64,000 nucleotides of DNA from Actinobacteria bacterium OV450 (GCA_001298555.1 LJCW01000368.1:1-64000); one strand, 5' to 3'; numbered from the stretch's first letter, positions 44,048 through 52,519 are shown. A program made the numbers and translations. The notes: generated from the sequence alone by a model not told the origin.

Positions 44048-45715
44048 ATGTTCTCGCTTTCCCCCGCAGGCAGCAGGGCACGCCGCCTCGCCCTCGTGTC
44101 CGGCGCAGCCGTCCTCACCGGTACCCTGCTCGCCGCCGGCGCCTCCGGTGCATCAGCAGGTCCCGTTCCGGAGCGTGTCGACAGCACCTCCGTCGCGGCC
44201 ACCGCCCTGTCGCTCGGCCTCGGCGGCGAGGAGCAGCTGGTCGTCAAGGACGTCATCAAGGACGCCGACGGCACGGTCCACACCCGCTACGAGCGCACCT
44301 ATGCCGGTCTTCCGGTCCTCGGCGGCGACCTCGTCGTCCACCGTGGCGCCGACGGCGCCGTCAAGGACGTCACCAAGGCCACCGAGTACGACATCAAGGT
44401 CGCCTCGGTCACTCCGAAGCTGAGCCCGAGCGCCGCCCATTCCGCTGCGGTCCAGGCTGCCGAGGCCGCGAACACCACGGGTGCCGCCACCGGCGATGCA
44501 CCGCGCAAGGTCATCTGGGCCGTGGGCGGCAAGCCCGTCCTCGCCTACGAGACCGTCGTCACCGGCACCCAGCACGACGGTGTCACTCCGAGCCGACTGC
44601 GCGTCATCACCGATGCCAACACCGGCCAGAAGCTGTACGAGATCCAGCTGATCGACGACATAGCCGACGGCATCACCGCCCAGGGCGGATCCGTGGCCGC
44701 CAAGCCGGGTGGCGCCCAGGTCGGGGCGGTCGGGTCCGGCGCCAGCCAGTACAGCGGTACCGTCAGCCTCAACACCACCAAGTCGTCGAAGGGTTACGAC
44801 CTCGTCGACGGCCTGCGCGGCGGATCCAGCACCGTCGACCTCAAGCACCGCACGGGCGGCACGGGTACCGTCTTCTCCGACGCGGACAACGCGTGGGGCA
44901 ACGGCAGTCCCGCCAACAACCAGACCGCCGCCGTGGACGCCGCCTACGGTGCCGCACAGACCTGGGACTTCTACAAGAACGTCCTGCACCGCAACGGCAT
45001 CAAGAACGACGGGCGGGCCCCCGTCTCCCGGGTCCACTACGGCAACGCCTACCAGAACGCCTTCTGGGACGACCAGTCCTTCACCATCACCTATGGCGAC
45101 GGCGCGAGCAACCAGCACCCGCTGACCCAGCTCGACGTGGCCGGCCACGAGTTCAGCCACGGCGTCACCTCCGCCACCGCGAACCTGCAGTACTCCGGCG
45201 AGTCCGGCGGCCTGAACGAGGCGACCTCGGACATCTTCGGCACCGCGGTGGAGTGGAACGCGAACAACGCCCAGGACCGGGGGGACTACCTGCTCGGCGA
45301 GAAGATCGACATCTTCGGGAACGGCAAGCCGCTGCGCTACCAGGACAAGCCGAGCAAGGACGGCCGCGGTTCGGCCGACTACTGGAGCGCCGGGGTCGGC
45401 AACCTCGACGTGCACTACTCCTCCGGCGTCGCCAACCACTTCTTCTACCTGCTGTCCGAGGGCAGCGGCGCGAAGGACATCAACGGCGTGCACTACGACA
45501 GCCCGACCGTGGACGGCTCCACCGTCGCCGGGATCGGCCGCGACAAGGCGGTTCAGATCTGGTACAAGGCGCTGACCGCGTACTTCACCTCCACCACCGA
45601 CTACCACGGTGCCCGTGCGGGCACCTTGAAGGCGGCGACCGACCTTTACGGTGCGAACAGCGCCGAAGTCAAGGCGGTGGACGCCGCCTGGGCCGGCGTG
45701 AACGTCAAGCCCTGA
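44048..45715 (+). CDS. Secreted M4 (thermolysin-like) neutral metalloprotease
   Basis: 555 residues: signal peptide, FTP/PepSY propeptide (VVKDVIKDADGTVHTRYERT; YAGLPVLGGDLVVHR) and the M4 domain. Zinc motif HEFSH near residue 367, third ligand Glu in GLNEATSDIFG about 24 residues later, and the C-terminal catalytic His in SGVANHFFYLL or nearby. The prodomain is cleaved autocatalytically after secretion. ATG 44048 has GGAG 8 nt upstream. A terminator follows. Confidence 0.93.
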   Translation: MFSLSPAGSRARRLALVSGAAVLTGTLLAAGASGASAGPVPERVDSTSVAATALSLGLGGEEQLVVKDVIKDADGTVHTRYERTYAGLPVLGGDLVVHRGADGAVKDVTKATEYDIKVASVTPKLSPSAAHSAAVQAAEAANTTGAATGDAPRKVIWAVGGKPVLAYETVVTGTQHDGVTPSRLRVITDANTGQKLYEIQLIDDIADGITAQGGSVAAKPGGAQVGAVGSGASQYSGTVSLNTTKSSKGYDLVDGLRGGSSTVDLKHRTGGTGTVFSDADNAWGNGSPANNQTAAVDAAYGAAQTWDFYKNVLHRNGIKNDGRAPVSRVHYGNAYQNAFWDDQSFTITYGDGASNQHPLTQLDVAGHEFSHGVTSATANLQYSGESGGLNEATSDIFGTAVEWNANNAQDRGDYLLGEKIDIFGNGKPLRYQDKPSKDGRGSADYWSAGVGNLDVHYSSGVANHFFYLLSEGSGAKDINGVHYDSPTVDGSTVAGIGRDKAVQIWYKALTAYFTSTTDYHGARAGTLKAATDLYGANSAEVKAVDAAWAGVNVKP

Positions 45716-45731
45716 CCTCTGAACCTCGGCC

Positions 45732-45780
45732 CTGAACCCGGGTCCTGAACCCGGGCCCCTGAACCCGGGCCCCTGAACCC
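45732..45780. repeat. 13-14-bp direct repeats after the protease gene
   Basis: CTGAACCCGGGYCC-type units begin at 45732, 45745, 45759 and 45773, filling the space between the protease stop and its terminator. Confidence 0.75.
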
Positions 45781-45782
45781 AC

Positions 45783-45819
45783 GCAGCGCCGCACCGGTGT
45801 GAAGCCGGTGCGGCGCTGC
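45783..45819 (+). terminator. Terminator hairpin of the M4 protease gene
   Basis: GCAGCGCCGCACCGG at 45783-45797 and CCGGTGCGGCGCTGC at 45805-45819, a perfect 15-bp stem with loop TGTGAAG, 68 nt after the stop. Confidence 0.9.
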
Positions 45820-45888
45820 CGCGCTGCGCCCAGTACGGCTCAGGCGTGTATGAATCCTTGACGCGATGCCCGAGCAGTCCTACATTCT

Positions 45889-45912
45889 CCATGTAAAGAA
45901 TCCTTTACATGG
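45889..45912. promoter_or_regulatory. Perfect 10-bp-arm palindrome over the start of the HTH operon
   Basis: CCATGTAAAG at 45889-45898 and CTTTACATGG at 45903-45912, spacer AATC. The ATG of the first gene (45909) lies in the right arm. A short A/T-rich palindrome ahead of an operon encoding an XRE regulator is probably its autoregulatory operator. Confidence 0.7.
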
Positions 45913-46199
45913 GAGCGGGTGCGGTCGTGGCCTCGATCGGCCTGAACGTCGCTGTCGCGATCGCCTCGCCCGGCGAAGCCGGCGCCAAGGACCCGCGCGA
46001 CAAGGAGATCGTCCGCCTCGGGGAGTACACCGGGCAGTCCTTCCTCGTCCTCGACGCGGTGACCGCGCTGCCCCTGTCCATGGCCGGTGCGGACCGCTTC
46101 TGGATCTCCAAGGTGATCCACCTGGCTTTCGTGCTCTCGGCGGTGCTCGCCTCCGTCGTGAAACTCGCCGCCTACCGGTGGGGACTCCAGTCTTGGTGA
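45909..46199 (+). CDS. DUF2178-like membrane protein, possibly N-terminally truncated
   Basis: Up to 96 residues: one apolar helix at the start (VVASIGLNVAVAIASPG), KDPRDKEIVRLGEYTGQSF, then two membrane helices (FLVLDAVTALPLSMAG; VIHLAFVLSAVLASVVKLAA). Homologous membrane proteins usually carry another N-terminal helix, so the gene may lack its 5' part or start at GTG 45927, since ATG 45909 has no RBS and is inside the palindrome. Stop overlaps the HTH start as GTGA. Confidence 0.65.
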   Translation: MGAGAVVASIGLNVAVAIASPGEAGAKDPRDKEIVRLGEYTGQSFLVLDAVTALPLSMAGADRFWISKVIHLAFVLSAVLASVVKLAAYRWGLQSW

Positions 46200-46426
46200 G
46201 GTCCACCGGTATTACCAACCGGATCCGCATCCTGCGGTTCGAGCACGCGGAGATGACCCAGTCGGCGCTGGCCGAGCGCATCGGGGTGACCCGCCAGACC
46301 GTCATCGCCATCGAAAAGGGCCGCTATTCGCCCTCCCTCGAAACGGCGTTCAGGATCGCCCGTGTCTTCGCTGTACCACTTGAGCAGGTGTTCCAGTACT
46401 CGGACGACGAAGGGACGGCGCCGTGA
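46196..46426 (+). CDS. XRE-family HTH regulator, small (YozG-like)
   Basis: 76 residues: TNRIRILRFEHAEMTQSALA, then ERIGVTRQTVIAIEKGRYSP, a classical Cro/CI-like HTH. Such short HTH proteins typically pair with a DUF2178 membrane protein, as here. It starts at GTG 46196 overlapping the previous stop and ends overlapping the next start (GTGA), so the three genes are one unit. It is the candidate binder of the 45889-45912 palindrome. Confidence 0.9.
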   Translation: MRSTGITNRIRILRFEHAEMTQSALAERIGVTRQTVIAIEKGRYSPSLETAFRIARVFAVPLEQVFQYSDDEGTAP

Positions 46427-47394
46427 AGGCGGTCGTGCAGGACGGATACGGCTCCAGCGAGGTCTTGGAGCTGCGGGACATGGAGGCGCCGAAGCCGGGC
46501 CGTGGCGAGGTGCTCATAGCGGTCCGGGCGGCCGCTCTGGACGCCGGGGTCTGGCACCTCATGAGCGGGAGGCCCTATCTGCTGCGGCTGATGGGGTACG
46601 GGCTGCGCGCACCCAGAGTCCGGGTGCGGGGACGTGAGGTTGCGGGACGGGTGGAGGCCGTCGGGGCCGGCGTGACCGGGCTGAGGCCGGGAGACGAGGT
46701 CTTCGGGATCTGCGAGGGTTCCTTCGCCGAGTACGCGACCGCCTCGCAGGACAAGCTCGCCCTCAAGCCCGCCGGTCTTCCGCTGGAACGAGCGGCCGCG
46801 CTGTCGATCTCCGGGCTCACCGCGCTCCAGGCGCTGCGGGACACGGGCCGGGTCCGGCCGGGGCAGCGGGTTCTCGTCGTCGGCGCCGCCGGCGGGGTCG
46901 GCACGTACGCGGTGCAGCTGGCCAAGGCCTACGGCGCGCACGTCACCGGAGTGTGCAGCACCGCGAAGACGGAGCTGGTGCGCTCCATCGGCGCGGACGA
47001 GACCGTCGACTACACCCGCGAGGACTTCACCGAAGGGGGCGTGGCCTACGACCTCATCCTCGACACCGCGGGCAATCGCCCGCTTTCCCGCCTGCGCCGC
47101 GCCCTGACCCCGAGCGGGACCCTCGTCCTCATCGGCGGTGAGGGCGGCGGCCGTTGGACCGGCACCATGGGCCGGGTGCTCCGGGCCGCCCTGCTGAACC
47201 TCTTCGTACGCCAGAGCCTGAAGCCGTTCATGGCCTCGGAGGTGAAGGCGGACCTGGACGAGCTCAAGCGGCACGTCGAGGACGGCACCCTGACCCCGGT
47301 GATCCAGCGCACCTGCCCCCTGGAGGGTGCGGCGGAGGCCATCGACCAGCTCCACCGGGGCGAGGCCCGGGGCAAGATCCTGATCTTGCCCTGA
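46423..47394 (+). CDS. Zinc-independent MDR family NAD(P)H:quinone oxidoreductase
   Basis: 323 residues. Medium-chain reductase fold: N-terminal VVQDGYGSSEVLEL, NADPH motif VVGAAGGVGTYAVQLAKAYG and C-terminal RGEARGKILILP. It lacks the Cys/His zinc set of alcohol dehydrogenases and resembles quinone oxidoreductase/crystallin-zeta-type enzymes. GTG 46423 overlaps the HTH stop by 4 nt, so this enzyme is likely under the HTH protein's control. Confidence 0.9.
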   Translation: MKAVVQDGYGSSEVLELRDMEAPKPGRGEVLIAVRAAALDAGVWHLMSGRPYLLRLMGYGLRAPRVRVRGREVAGRVEAVGAGVTGLRPGDEVFGICEGSFAEYATASQDKLALKPAGLPLERAAALSISGLTALQALRDTGRVRPGQRVLVVGAAGGVGTYAVQLAKAYGAHVTGVCSTAKTELVRSIGADETVDYTREDFTEGGVAYDLILDTAGNRPLSRLRRALTPSGTLVLIGGEGGGRWTGTMGRVLRAALLNLFVRQSLKPFMASEVKADLDELKRHVEDGTLTPVIQRTCPLEGAAEAIDQLHRGEARGKILILP

Positions 47395-47446
47395 CTCCGC
47401 GTCCCGGACCGGCGGACGGTGTCCCACGCCCGGTCCGCGGGGTGGG

Positions 47447-48268
47447 TCAGGCTGCCGGTGCCAGCCGAGTGGCGGGTGGAGCGAGGGCGGGAGCACCGTC
47501 CGGGACGGGTACTGCGGCGAAGATCGCGTCCTGCTGGTCCTGCAGCTCCTTCTTGCGTGCGGGGCTGGTCGACGGCAGCCGCTGCTCCTCGTACAGCTTG
47601 TGCGTCTCCTCCTGCGCGGACTTGCTCGCCGGAGTGTGGAACTGCACCTCGAACAGCTGCCGCGAACCGGGCGCTCGCCAGCCCGTGTTGAGTCCCTTGT
47701 AGCCGTTCTCGCGACCCCAGGTGTTGGACCACTTCGTGGTGTCGTCGCCCCAGGCGGACAGCACCTCCGAGGCGATGGTGACGCCGGTGACGTAGCGGTC
47801 TTCCGGCCACTGGAGGGTGTAGCGCACCGCGTCACTCAGGCGTGCCAGGACGTCGTCGGTGTTGCGCTCCGGATGCTCCTTGAGGTCCGTGGCGACTTTC
47901 CGCTTGAGCGAGTCGGGAGACTTGAGGCGGTAGTCGAAGCCGACGAGTTGGGCCTGGCTGAGATCGGCGGCAGCCTGCACATCGCGGCTGATCGAGGGCT
48001 CCGCCGAGCGGGCACGCGCAAGGTACGCGTCGACCTTGCGGCTGTCCGCGGAGTTGAGGCACAGGCCGTCGCGCTTCCAGCCGTCCGGGTCGTCGTCGCA
48101 CAGTCGGGCACCGGCACCGGCACCGGCACCGCTGAGCATGGTGGTGGAGTGCTTGCCCGTCGTGCCGGAGGGGGTGGCGGCGTATGCGGTGAGCCCGGTG
48201 GTGGCCGTGGCCAGGGCGAGAGCGGCGGCCAGTACGGCGGCCGCCCGGGCCGGGTGGTGCGTGCTCAT
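47447..48268 (-). CDS. Secreted RelA/SpoT-like ATP:nucleotide 3'-pyrophosphokinase
   Basis: 273 residues with a Sec signal peptide (AVLAAALALATATTGLTAYA). The core resembles the synthetase domain of alarmone synthases: DAVRYTLQWPEDRYVTGVT, a loop GYKGLNTGWR and FEVQFHTPASKSAQEETHKL, then LYEEQRLP. This matches the extracellular nucleotide pyrophosphokinase known from Streptomyces morookaensis, which transfers pyrophosphate from ATP to the 3'-OH of purine nucleotides (pppApp-type products). ATG 48268 is followed by MSTHHPARAAA. Predicted to act outside the cell. Confidence 0.8.
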   Translation of the reverse strand: MSTHHPARAAAVLAAALALATATTGLTAYAATPSGTTGKHSTTMLSGAGAGAGARLCDDDPDGWKRDGLCLNSADSRKVDAYLARARSAEPSISRDVQAAADLSQAQLVGFDYRLKSPDSLKRKVATDLKEHPERNTDDVLARLSDAVRYTLQWPEDRYVTGVTIASEVLSAWGDDTTKWSNTWGRENGYKGLNTGWRAPGSRQLFEVQFHTPASKSAQEETHKLYEEQRLPSTSPARKKELQDQQDAIFAAVPVPDGAPALAPPATRLAPAA

Positions 48269-48478
48269 TCGGCTGAAGTGTCCTTTTCTGGGTGCGTGGC
48301 ACCGCCTGCACCGGATGAACGGGGCAGGCGGTGATCGTCGCTGGACACAACGGGAGAGAGGCCGGAGAAGTACCGCGAAAAAGTCCCGGAAACGGGGCAT
48401 TGGCGTGATGGCGCCGCTCGGCGGCGGCATCGTGCGGTTACGCGACCGCGGGGGCGGTGTGCGCCCGATCGCAGCGGG

Positions 48479-48839
48479 TCAGGGACCGGGAGTTCCGGAG
48501 TTCCGGCGCAGGAGGAGCGGTGCGGCGGCCGCGAGGCCGGTGAGGAGGCCGAGGGTGTCGAGGTCCAGGGCGTGGGGCGTGGGGTAGGAGCCAGGATCAG
48601 GGTCACCGCCGGAGCCGTCGCCTGCGCTCGCGGCCCGCTCGGCGCGGGCCGCGGCGGCGGCCATCTGGTTGCCGACGGAGGTGACGAGGCCGACTCCCAT
48701 GGTGCGGAGCTGGTTGAAGAGGACGATGGCCAGGCCGCCGGCGGCGAGTTCGCGGGTACCGATGAGAAGCCATCACCGTGTCGGTGGTGGTCAGGGCCAC
48801 CTGCGCCAGCTGGTCGCCGCCCACCCCGACACGGTCCAC
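48479..48839 (-). pseudogene. Frameshifted small membrane/surface protein remnant
   Basis: The 5' part (VDRVGVGGDQLAQVALTTTD) lies in one frame and the continuation (LIGTRELAAGGLAIVLFNQL, then VGNQMAAAAARAE) in another, joined near 48765. The end LDTLGLLTGLAAAAPLLLRR is a membrane segment with basic end, similar to an LAXTG/C-terminal anchor-like tail. The upstream frame lacks a good start, so the gene may be truncated as well. Identity unknown. Confidence 0.4.
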
Positions 48840-48954
48840 CTCCTTGACGCGGGCCGGCTCGCGGGCAGCGGCACCGCGGCAGGTCTGGTACTCGGTTGCT
48901 GAGGGCGCCGCCGGGGTGGCGTGGGAGGGCAGCAGCGGCGCGGGAGGGCGGCCG

Positions 48955-49671
48955 TCAGGTGCGGGAGGCGCGGCGCGAGCGCAGGATTTCCAGGCCGACC
49001 GGGATCAGGGACACGGCGGCGATGACGGCGATGATCGGCAGCAGGTAGTGGTCGACGTCCGGAACGGAGGCGCCGAGGGCGTATCCGGCCAGTACCAGGC
49101 CGACGGTCCACAGCAGGCCACCCAGTACCTGCCAGAGGGTGAAGGTGCGCGCCGGGACGTTCAGAACCCCGGCGAGCGGGTTCAGTACGGTCCGCACGAT
49201 GGGCAGGAAGCGGGCCAGGACGATGGCCTTCGCGTACCCGTAGCGTTCGAGGATCTCCGCCGCCCGGGCGGCGCCTTCGCCGACCTTGCGGGACTTCGTC
49301 CGGCTGAGGAACGCGGGCCCGGCCTTCCGGCCCAGCAGATACCCGGTCTGCGCGCCGAAGAGGGCGCCGCCCGCGGAGGCGAGGAGGACCCAGGGCAGGG
49401 ACAGGTGCCCCGGGGAGGTCCCCGAGCCGGCGCACAGCAGTCCGGCCGTGAACAGCAGCGAGTCCCCGGGCAGGAAGAAGCCGACGAGCAGGCCCGTCTC
49501 GGCGAACAGGACGACCGCGATGCCGATCGTTCCGAACGTGGCGAGGAGGGACTGGGCGTCGAGCAGGTTCACGGCGAGGTGCACGGTCGGCGGTGTGGCG
49601 AGCTGGGCGAAGGGCATCGGCGCGGTCCCATCGATAATGGAGGTCGGGGTGAGGCTCACCGCCGCGGGCAA
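48955..49671 (-). CDS. DedA family membrane protein
   Basis: About 238 residues with 5-6 membrane helices. Family motifs: ETGLLVGFFLPGDSLLFTAG near residue 60 and RFLPIVRTVLNPLAGVLN near 150. DedA/Tvp38 proteins act as lipid-carrier (undecaprenyl phosphate) or phospholipid flippases. The first in-frame start is TTG 49671; ATG 49617 is an alternative. It is divergent from the BlaI-like gene over the shared operator at 49730. Confidence 0.85.
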   Translation of the reverse strand: MPAAVSLTPTSIIDGTAPMPFAQLATPPTVHLAVNLLDAQSLLATFGTIGIAVVLFAETGLLVGFFLPGDSLLFTAGLLCAGSGTSPGHLSLPWVLLASAGGALFGAQTGYLLGRKAGPAFLSRTKSRKVGEGAARAAEILERYGYAKAIVLARFLPIVRTVLNPLAGVLNVPARTFTLWQVLGGLLWTVGLVLAGYALGASVPDVDHYLLPIIAVIAAVSLIPVGLEILRSRRASRT

Positions 49672-49729
49672 GAGGCTGCCGGATCGCGCGGGTGTCGTCC
49701 ACCCTCTCTTGTCTACAAGACAGTAGTCC

Positions 49730-49747
49730 GTCTACCTCACTGTAGAC
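49730..49747. promoter_or_regulatory. BlaI-type operator, site 1
   Basis: GTCTAC-CTCACT-GTAGAC, perfect 6-bp arms with a 6-nt spacer, 24 nt before the BlaI start and 59 nt before DedA's first start. A second partial copy (GTCTACAAGAC) is at 49711. Shared architecture with sites at 52594 and 53988 supports one repressor family. Confidence 0.75.
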
Positions 49748-49770
49748 GATCTCTTCGAGGGGAAGGTCCC

Positions 49771-50142
49771 ATGACGGACAGCGCGAGCGAACGCCGGCCG
49801 GCGGGTGAGCTGGAGTCCAGCGTCCTGGCGGCATTGTGGGCGGCGGGAAAACCGCAGTCCGCGGCCCAGGTGCGAGCCGCGATACCGCAGCCGCTGGCCC
49901 GGACCACGGTGGCGACGCTGCTCGCCCGGCTGCAGGAGAAGGGCGTCGTCGACCGGAAGCCGGGCGGGCGGGGCTTCCTGTACTTCCCGATGGAGGACGC
50001 GCACGGCCTCACCGCCCGCCGGATGCACCGTGAGCTCGACCAGGACGGCGACCGCAGTGTCGTACTGGCACGGTTCGTCGCAGGGCTCAGCCCCGACGAC
50101 GAGGCGGAGCTCAGGCGCCTGCTGGAGGGAGGCGATCGGTGA
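49771..50142 (+). CDS. BlaI/MecI family repressor, copy 1
   Basis: 123 residues. Winged HTH: RPAGELESSVLAALWAAGKP, then LARTTVATLLARLQEKGVV and DRKPGGRGFLYFP (wing), ending LSPDDEAELRRLLEGGD, a typical dimerisation/tail. BlaI repressors are inactivated by proteolysis after the partner BlaR1 senses a signal. ATG 49771 follows GAGGGGAAGGTCCC. Stop overlaps the M56 gene (GTGA). Confidence 0.92.
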   Translation: MTDSASERRPAGELESSVLAALWAAGKPQSAAQVRAAIPQPLARTTVATLLARLQEKGVVDRKPGGRGFLYFPMEDAHGLTARRMHRELDQDGDRSVVLARFVAGLSPDDEAELRRLLEGGDR

Positions 50143-51077
50143 TCGCCCTGCTGCTCGTCCCCCTCGTGCTGCCCTGGGTCCTTCCGCCGCTCGCCCGGCG
50201 CGTGGCCTCCGGGGTGAGGCCGGACGTCGCGCTGTGGACGATCACCACCGCCGCCGGCGCGCTCGCCGTCGGGGTCGTGGCGTGCCTGGGCGTCCTGCTG
50301 CTGCCCCTCGCCCTGACTGTCCCGTCCGTGGCCGCCCTCGTGCACCTGGTGCAGCCGCTCCAAGCGGGTCCGGCCCCGCTGGCCCTCGGAGTGTCCGCGT
50401 CGTCCGCGGGGATCGTCGCCGTGACCGGCGTCGCCGTGGTCCGGCACGGACGGTCCGAGGTGGCGCGCCTGCGCAGTGCCCATGGCGATGTCGCTCACCT
50501 TCCGCAGGTCGCGGGGGTGTGCGTCCTGGATGATCCCCGCCCGGACGCCTATGCCCTGCCCGGACTGACGGGCACGGGCCGGGTCGTGGTGACCAGTGGC
50601 ATGCTGCGCTCCCTGGACCCGCACGAGCGCGAGGTGCTCCTGGCCCACGAACGCGCGCACCTCGCCTCGCGCCACCACCTCTTTCTCGCCGTCGCCCACC
50701 TCGCCGGCTGGTGCCACCCGGCATTGGCGGCGGTCGTCCCGCAGGTGTCGTTCGCCGCCGAACGTGCCGCCGACGAGGCCGCCGCCCGCGCCACCGGCGA
50801 CCGGTTGCTCGCCGCTCGGGCCGTGGGGCGCGCCGCGCTGGCCACCGTCCGTGTCGGCGGTCGGCCCGGGGGGCCCGTGCTCGCGGCGGGCGCTGTCACC
50901 GGACCCGTCCCCGCCCGCGTGAAGGCCCTGCTCGCACAGGCGCCCGCCCGGCGCATCGCCCCTGCGGTGCTGGCCATGGCCCTGCTGTGCGGCACGGCGG
51001 GAGCCTCCTCCCTGGCCGGGGCGGTCTGGCTGCACCGCGGTGTCGAAATCGCCCAGGGGGAACACCCCTCCGACTGA
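50139..51077 (+). CDS. M56 family metallopeptidase (BlaR1-like, without sensor domain)
   Basis: 312 residues. Four membrane helices; HERAH (HExxH) near residue 170 followed by FAAERAADEAAARATGD as likely third ligand. Compared with BlaR1, the extracellular penicillin-binding domain is absent, as in many actinobacterial BlaI/M56 pairs. GTG 50139 overlaps the BlaI stop by 4 nt. It probably inactivates the BlaI protein on envelope stress. Confidence 0.92.
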   Translation: MIALLLVPLVLPWVLPPLARRVASGVRPDVALWTITTAAGALAVGVVACLGVLLLPLALTVPSVAALVHLVQPLQAGPAPLALGVSASSAGIVAVTGVAVVRHGRSEVARLRSAHGDVAHLPQVAGVCVLDDPRPDAYALPGLTGTGRVVVTSGMLRSLDPHEREVLLAHERAHLASRHHLFLAVAHLAGWCHPALAAVVPQVSFAAERAADEAAARATGDRLLAARAVGRAALATVRVGGRPGGPVLAAGAVTGPVPARVKALLAQAPARRIAPAVLAMALLCGTAGASSLAGAVWLHRGVEIAQGEHPSD

Positions 51078-51149
51078 CGTCAATCTCCGTGCGATCCCGG
51101 CACAGGCAGGGGGCTCGTGGTGCGTTCGAGCAGGGCCGCCGGTACGCCC

Positions 51150-51803
51150 GCGTGAGCCCTCGGCCATGGCGGCCCCCGGAGATCGGGCCTGCCGCGTCCG
51201 GGCCGGCCGGTGGGCGAGCCGGTTCGGTGCCGGGTTCGGCGATGATCCCGGCCAGTGGGTTGTGCAGTTCGGGGGACAGCTCACGGAGGTGGTGGCCTGT
51301 TCGGTCATGGCGTGTACGGGACGCAGCCCACGGCCCCCTGCGGGGCGGGTCGGGTCGGCACGTACGTGCAGGCGAGCACGGCCGTGTCCAGTGCCGTGAC
51401 GACAGCGGCGGGCGCGCCTCGCGTTGCCGCGGCGGGCGGGGCGGGCCGGCCCTGCTGAGGGCTGCGTGCAGCCGGGCGGGAGTTCGGCGAGGTGGAAGGC
51501 TTGGCGAGGTGGTCGTCGCCTCCCGCGGAGAATCCGGTCAGCCGTCGGCGAGGCGGTGGTGGGCCGTCGGGAAGGTGACGGGCTCCGGGAAGCCGTGGGC
51601 CCGCAGGGCCTGGCAGACGTCCCGGCCGTGCCCGTCGGGTGAGCCGACGCCAAGGCGACGGCGTGGGATCCGGCCTCGGCCGGCCGCGGCGCTCGGGCTC
51701 CGTTCCGTGCGGGCGCCGGGCCGAAGTCCTCGCCGCGCAGGTCCCGCACCCGTATGTCCCGCAGCGTGGTCGTCCTGGACGACGAGGATGCGCGGGCGCG
51801 TCA
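51150..51803 (-). pseudogene. Decayed two-component response regulator and sensor kinase
   Basis: Directly after the PAP2 stop, LTRPRILVVQDD is a response-regulator start; the next part (TLRDIRVRDLRGEDF) needs a 1-nt shift, GRDVCQALRAHGFPEPV a further one, then FSAGGDDHLAKP and FHLAEL again in different frames (together the receiver domain with its conserved Lys). Lower (near 51290-51240) HHLRELSPELHNPLAGIIAE looks like a histidine-kinase H-box where His is Pro. Both genes are dead; they were once an operon with PAP2. Confidence 0.6.
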
Positions 51804-52457
51804 GCCGTCGGCCGCGGGCCGGTCGCGGGTGCGGGACAGGTACGCGAAGGCGAGGAGGGACAGCCAGGCGGTGGCGAAGAGCCAGCCTCCGATGACGTCG
51901 GTGAACCAGTGGACCCCGAGGTAGACGCGGGTGAGACCGACCGCCGCACCCCACACCGCGATCCCCGTGACCGCGGCCCGCGACACCCGGGGACCGCGCA
52001 GGAACAGGGCGGCGATCAGGAGTCCGGCGGTCATCGCGCCGGTACTCGCATGCCCGGAGGGGAAGGACCAGCCGGAGGCGTGGGTCGCCCAGTCTGCAAC
52101 TGTGGGGCGGGGGCGGGCCACCAGCATCATGATCGCGTAGCGCAGGGTCTGACCCGCGCCGAGACACAGGAGCAGCGCGGCGGCCGTGAAGGCCCGCTGC
52201 CGGGTGGTGTGGCCGGCGTAGAAACCGGCCAGCACGAGCAGGACGTACGGGATGAACCCGGTGCCGGTGGAGGTGAGGACGCGGGTGAGGGCCGAGGCGA
52301 GCGCCGGGCGGTGCTCCACGGACCAGCGGTGCAGGGTCACATCGCCGGGCAGCGGATGATCGGGGGTGCGTACGACCCACAGTGTCAGCAGGATGAAGAG
52401 CACGGTGGCGGCCAGGGCCAGCCAGCCGGCCCGGTGTGCGAGGCGGGCGCGGTTCAC
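51801..52457 (-). CDS. PAP2 family lipid phosphatase
   Basis: 218 residues from GTG 52457, six membrane helices. Phosphatase motifs: LVARPRP (C1 equivalent), SFPSGHAS (C2) and GLTRVYLGVHWFTDVIGG (C3, His and Asp). Likely undecaprenyl-pyrophosphate or phosphatidate phosphatase at the membrane. A candidate leader ORF overlaps its start as GTGA. The upstream operator and a BlaI remnant are at 52594 and 52636. Confidence 0.9.
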   Translation of the reverse strand: MNRARLAHRAGWLALAATVLFILLTLWVVRTPDHPLPGDVTLHRWSVEHRPALASALTRVLTSTGTGFIPYVLLVLAGFYAGHTTRQRAFTAAALLLCLGAGQTLRYAIMMLVARPRPTVADWATHASGWSFPSGHASTGAMTAGLLIAALFLRGPRVSRAAVTGIAVWGAAVGLTRVYLGVHWFTDVIGGWLFATAWLSLLAFAYLSRTRDRPAADG

Positions 52458-52519
52458 GTGGAGGCCGCACGACGGTGGCTGACCGTGGGTTCGGCGGCGG
52501 CGTGCACGGAAGCGGCCAT
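52454..52519 (-). CDS. Candidate 21-residue leader ORF upstream of PAP2
   Basis: MAASVHAAAEPTVSHRRAAST, from ATG 52519 with GAAAGG upstream, ending in TGA that overlaps the GTG of PAP2. PAP2 itself has no RBS. This suggests that translation of PAP2 is coupled to the short ORF; alternatively the peptide is a coincidence. Confidence 0.4.
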   Translation of the reverse strand: MAASVHAAAEPTVSHRRAAST

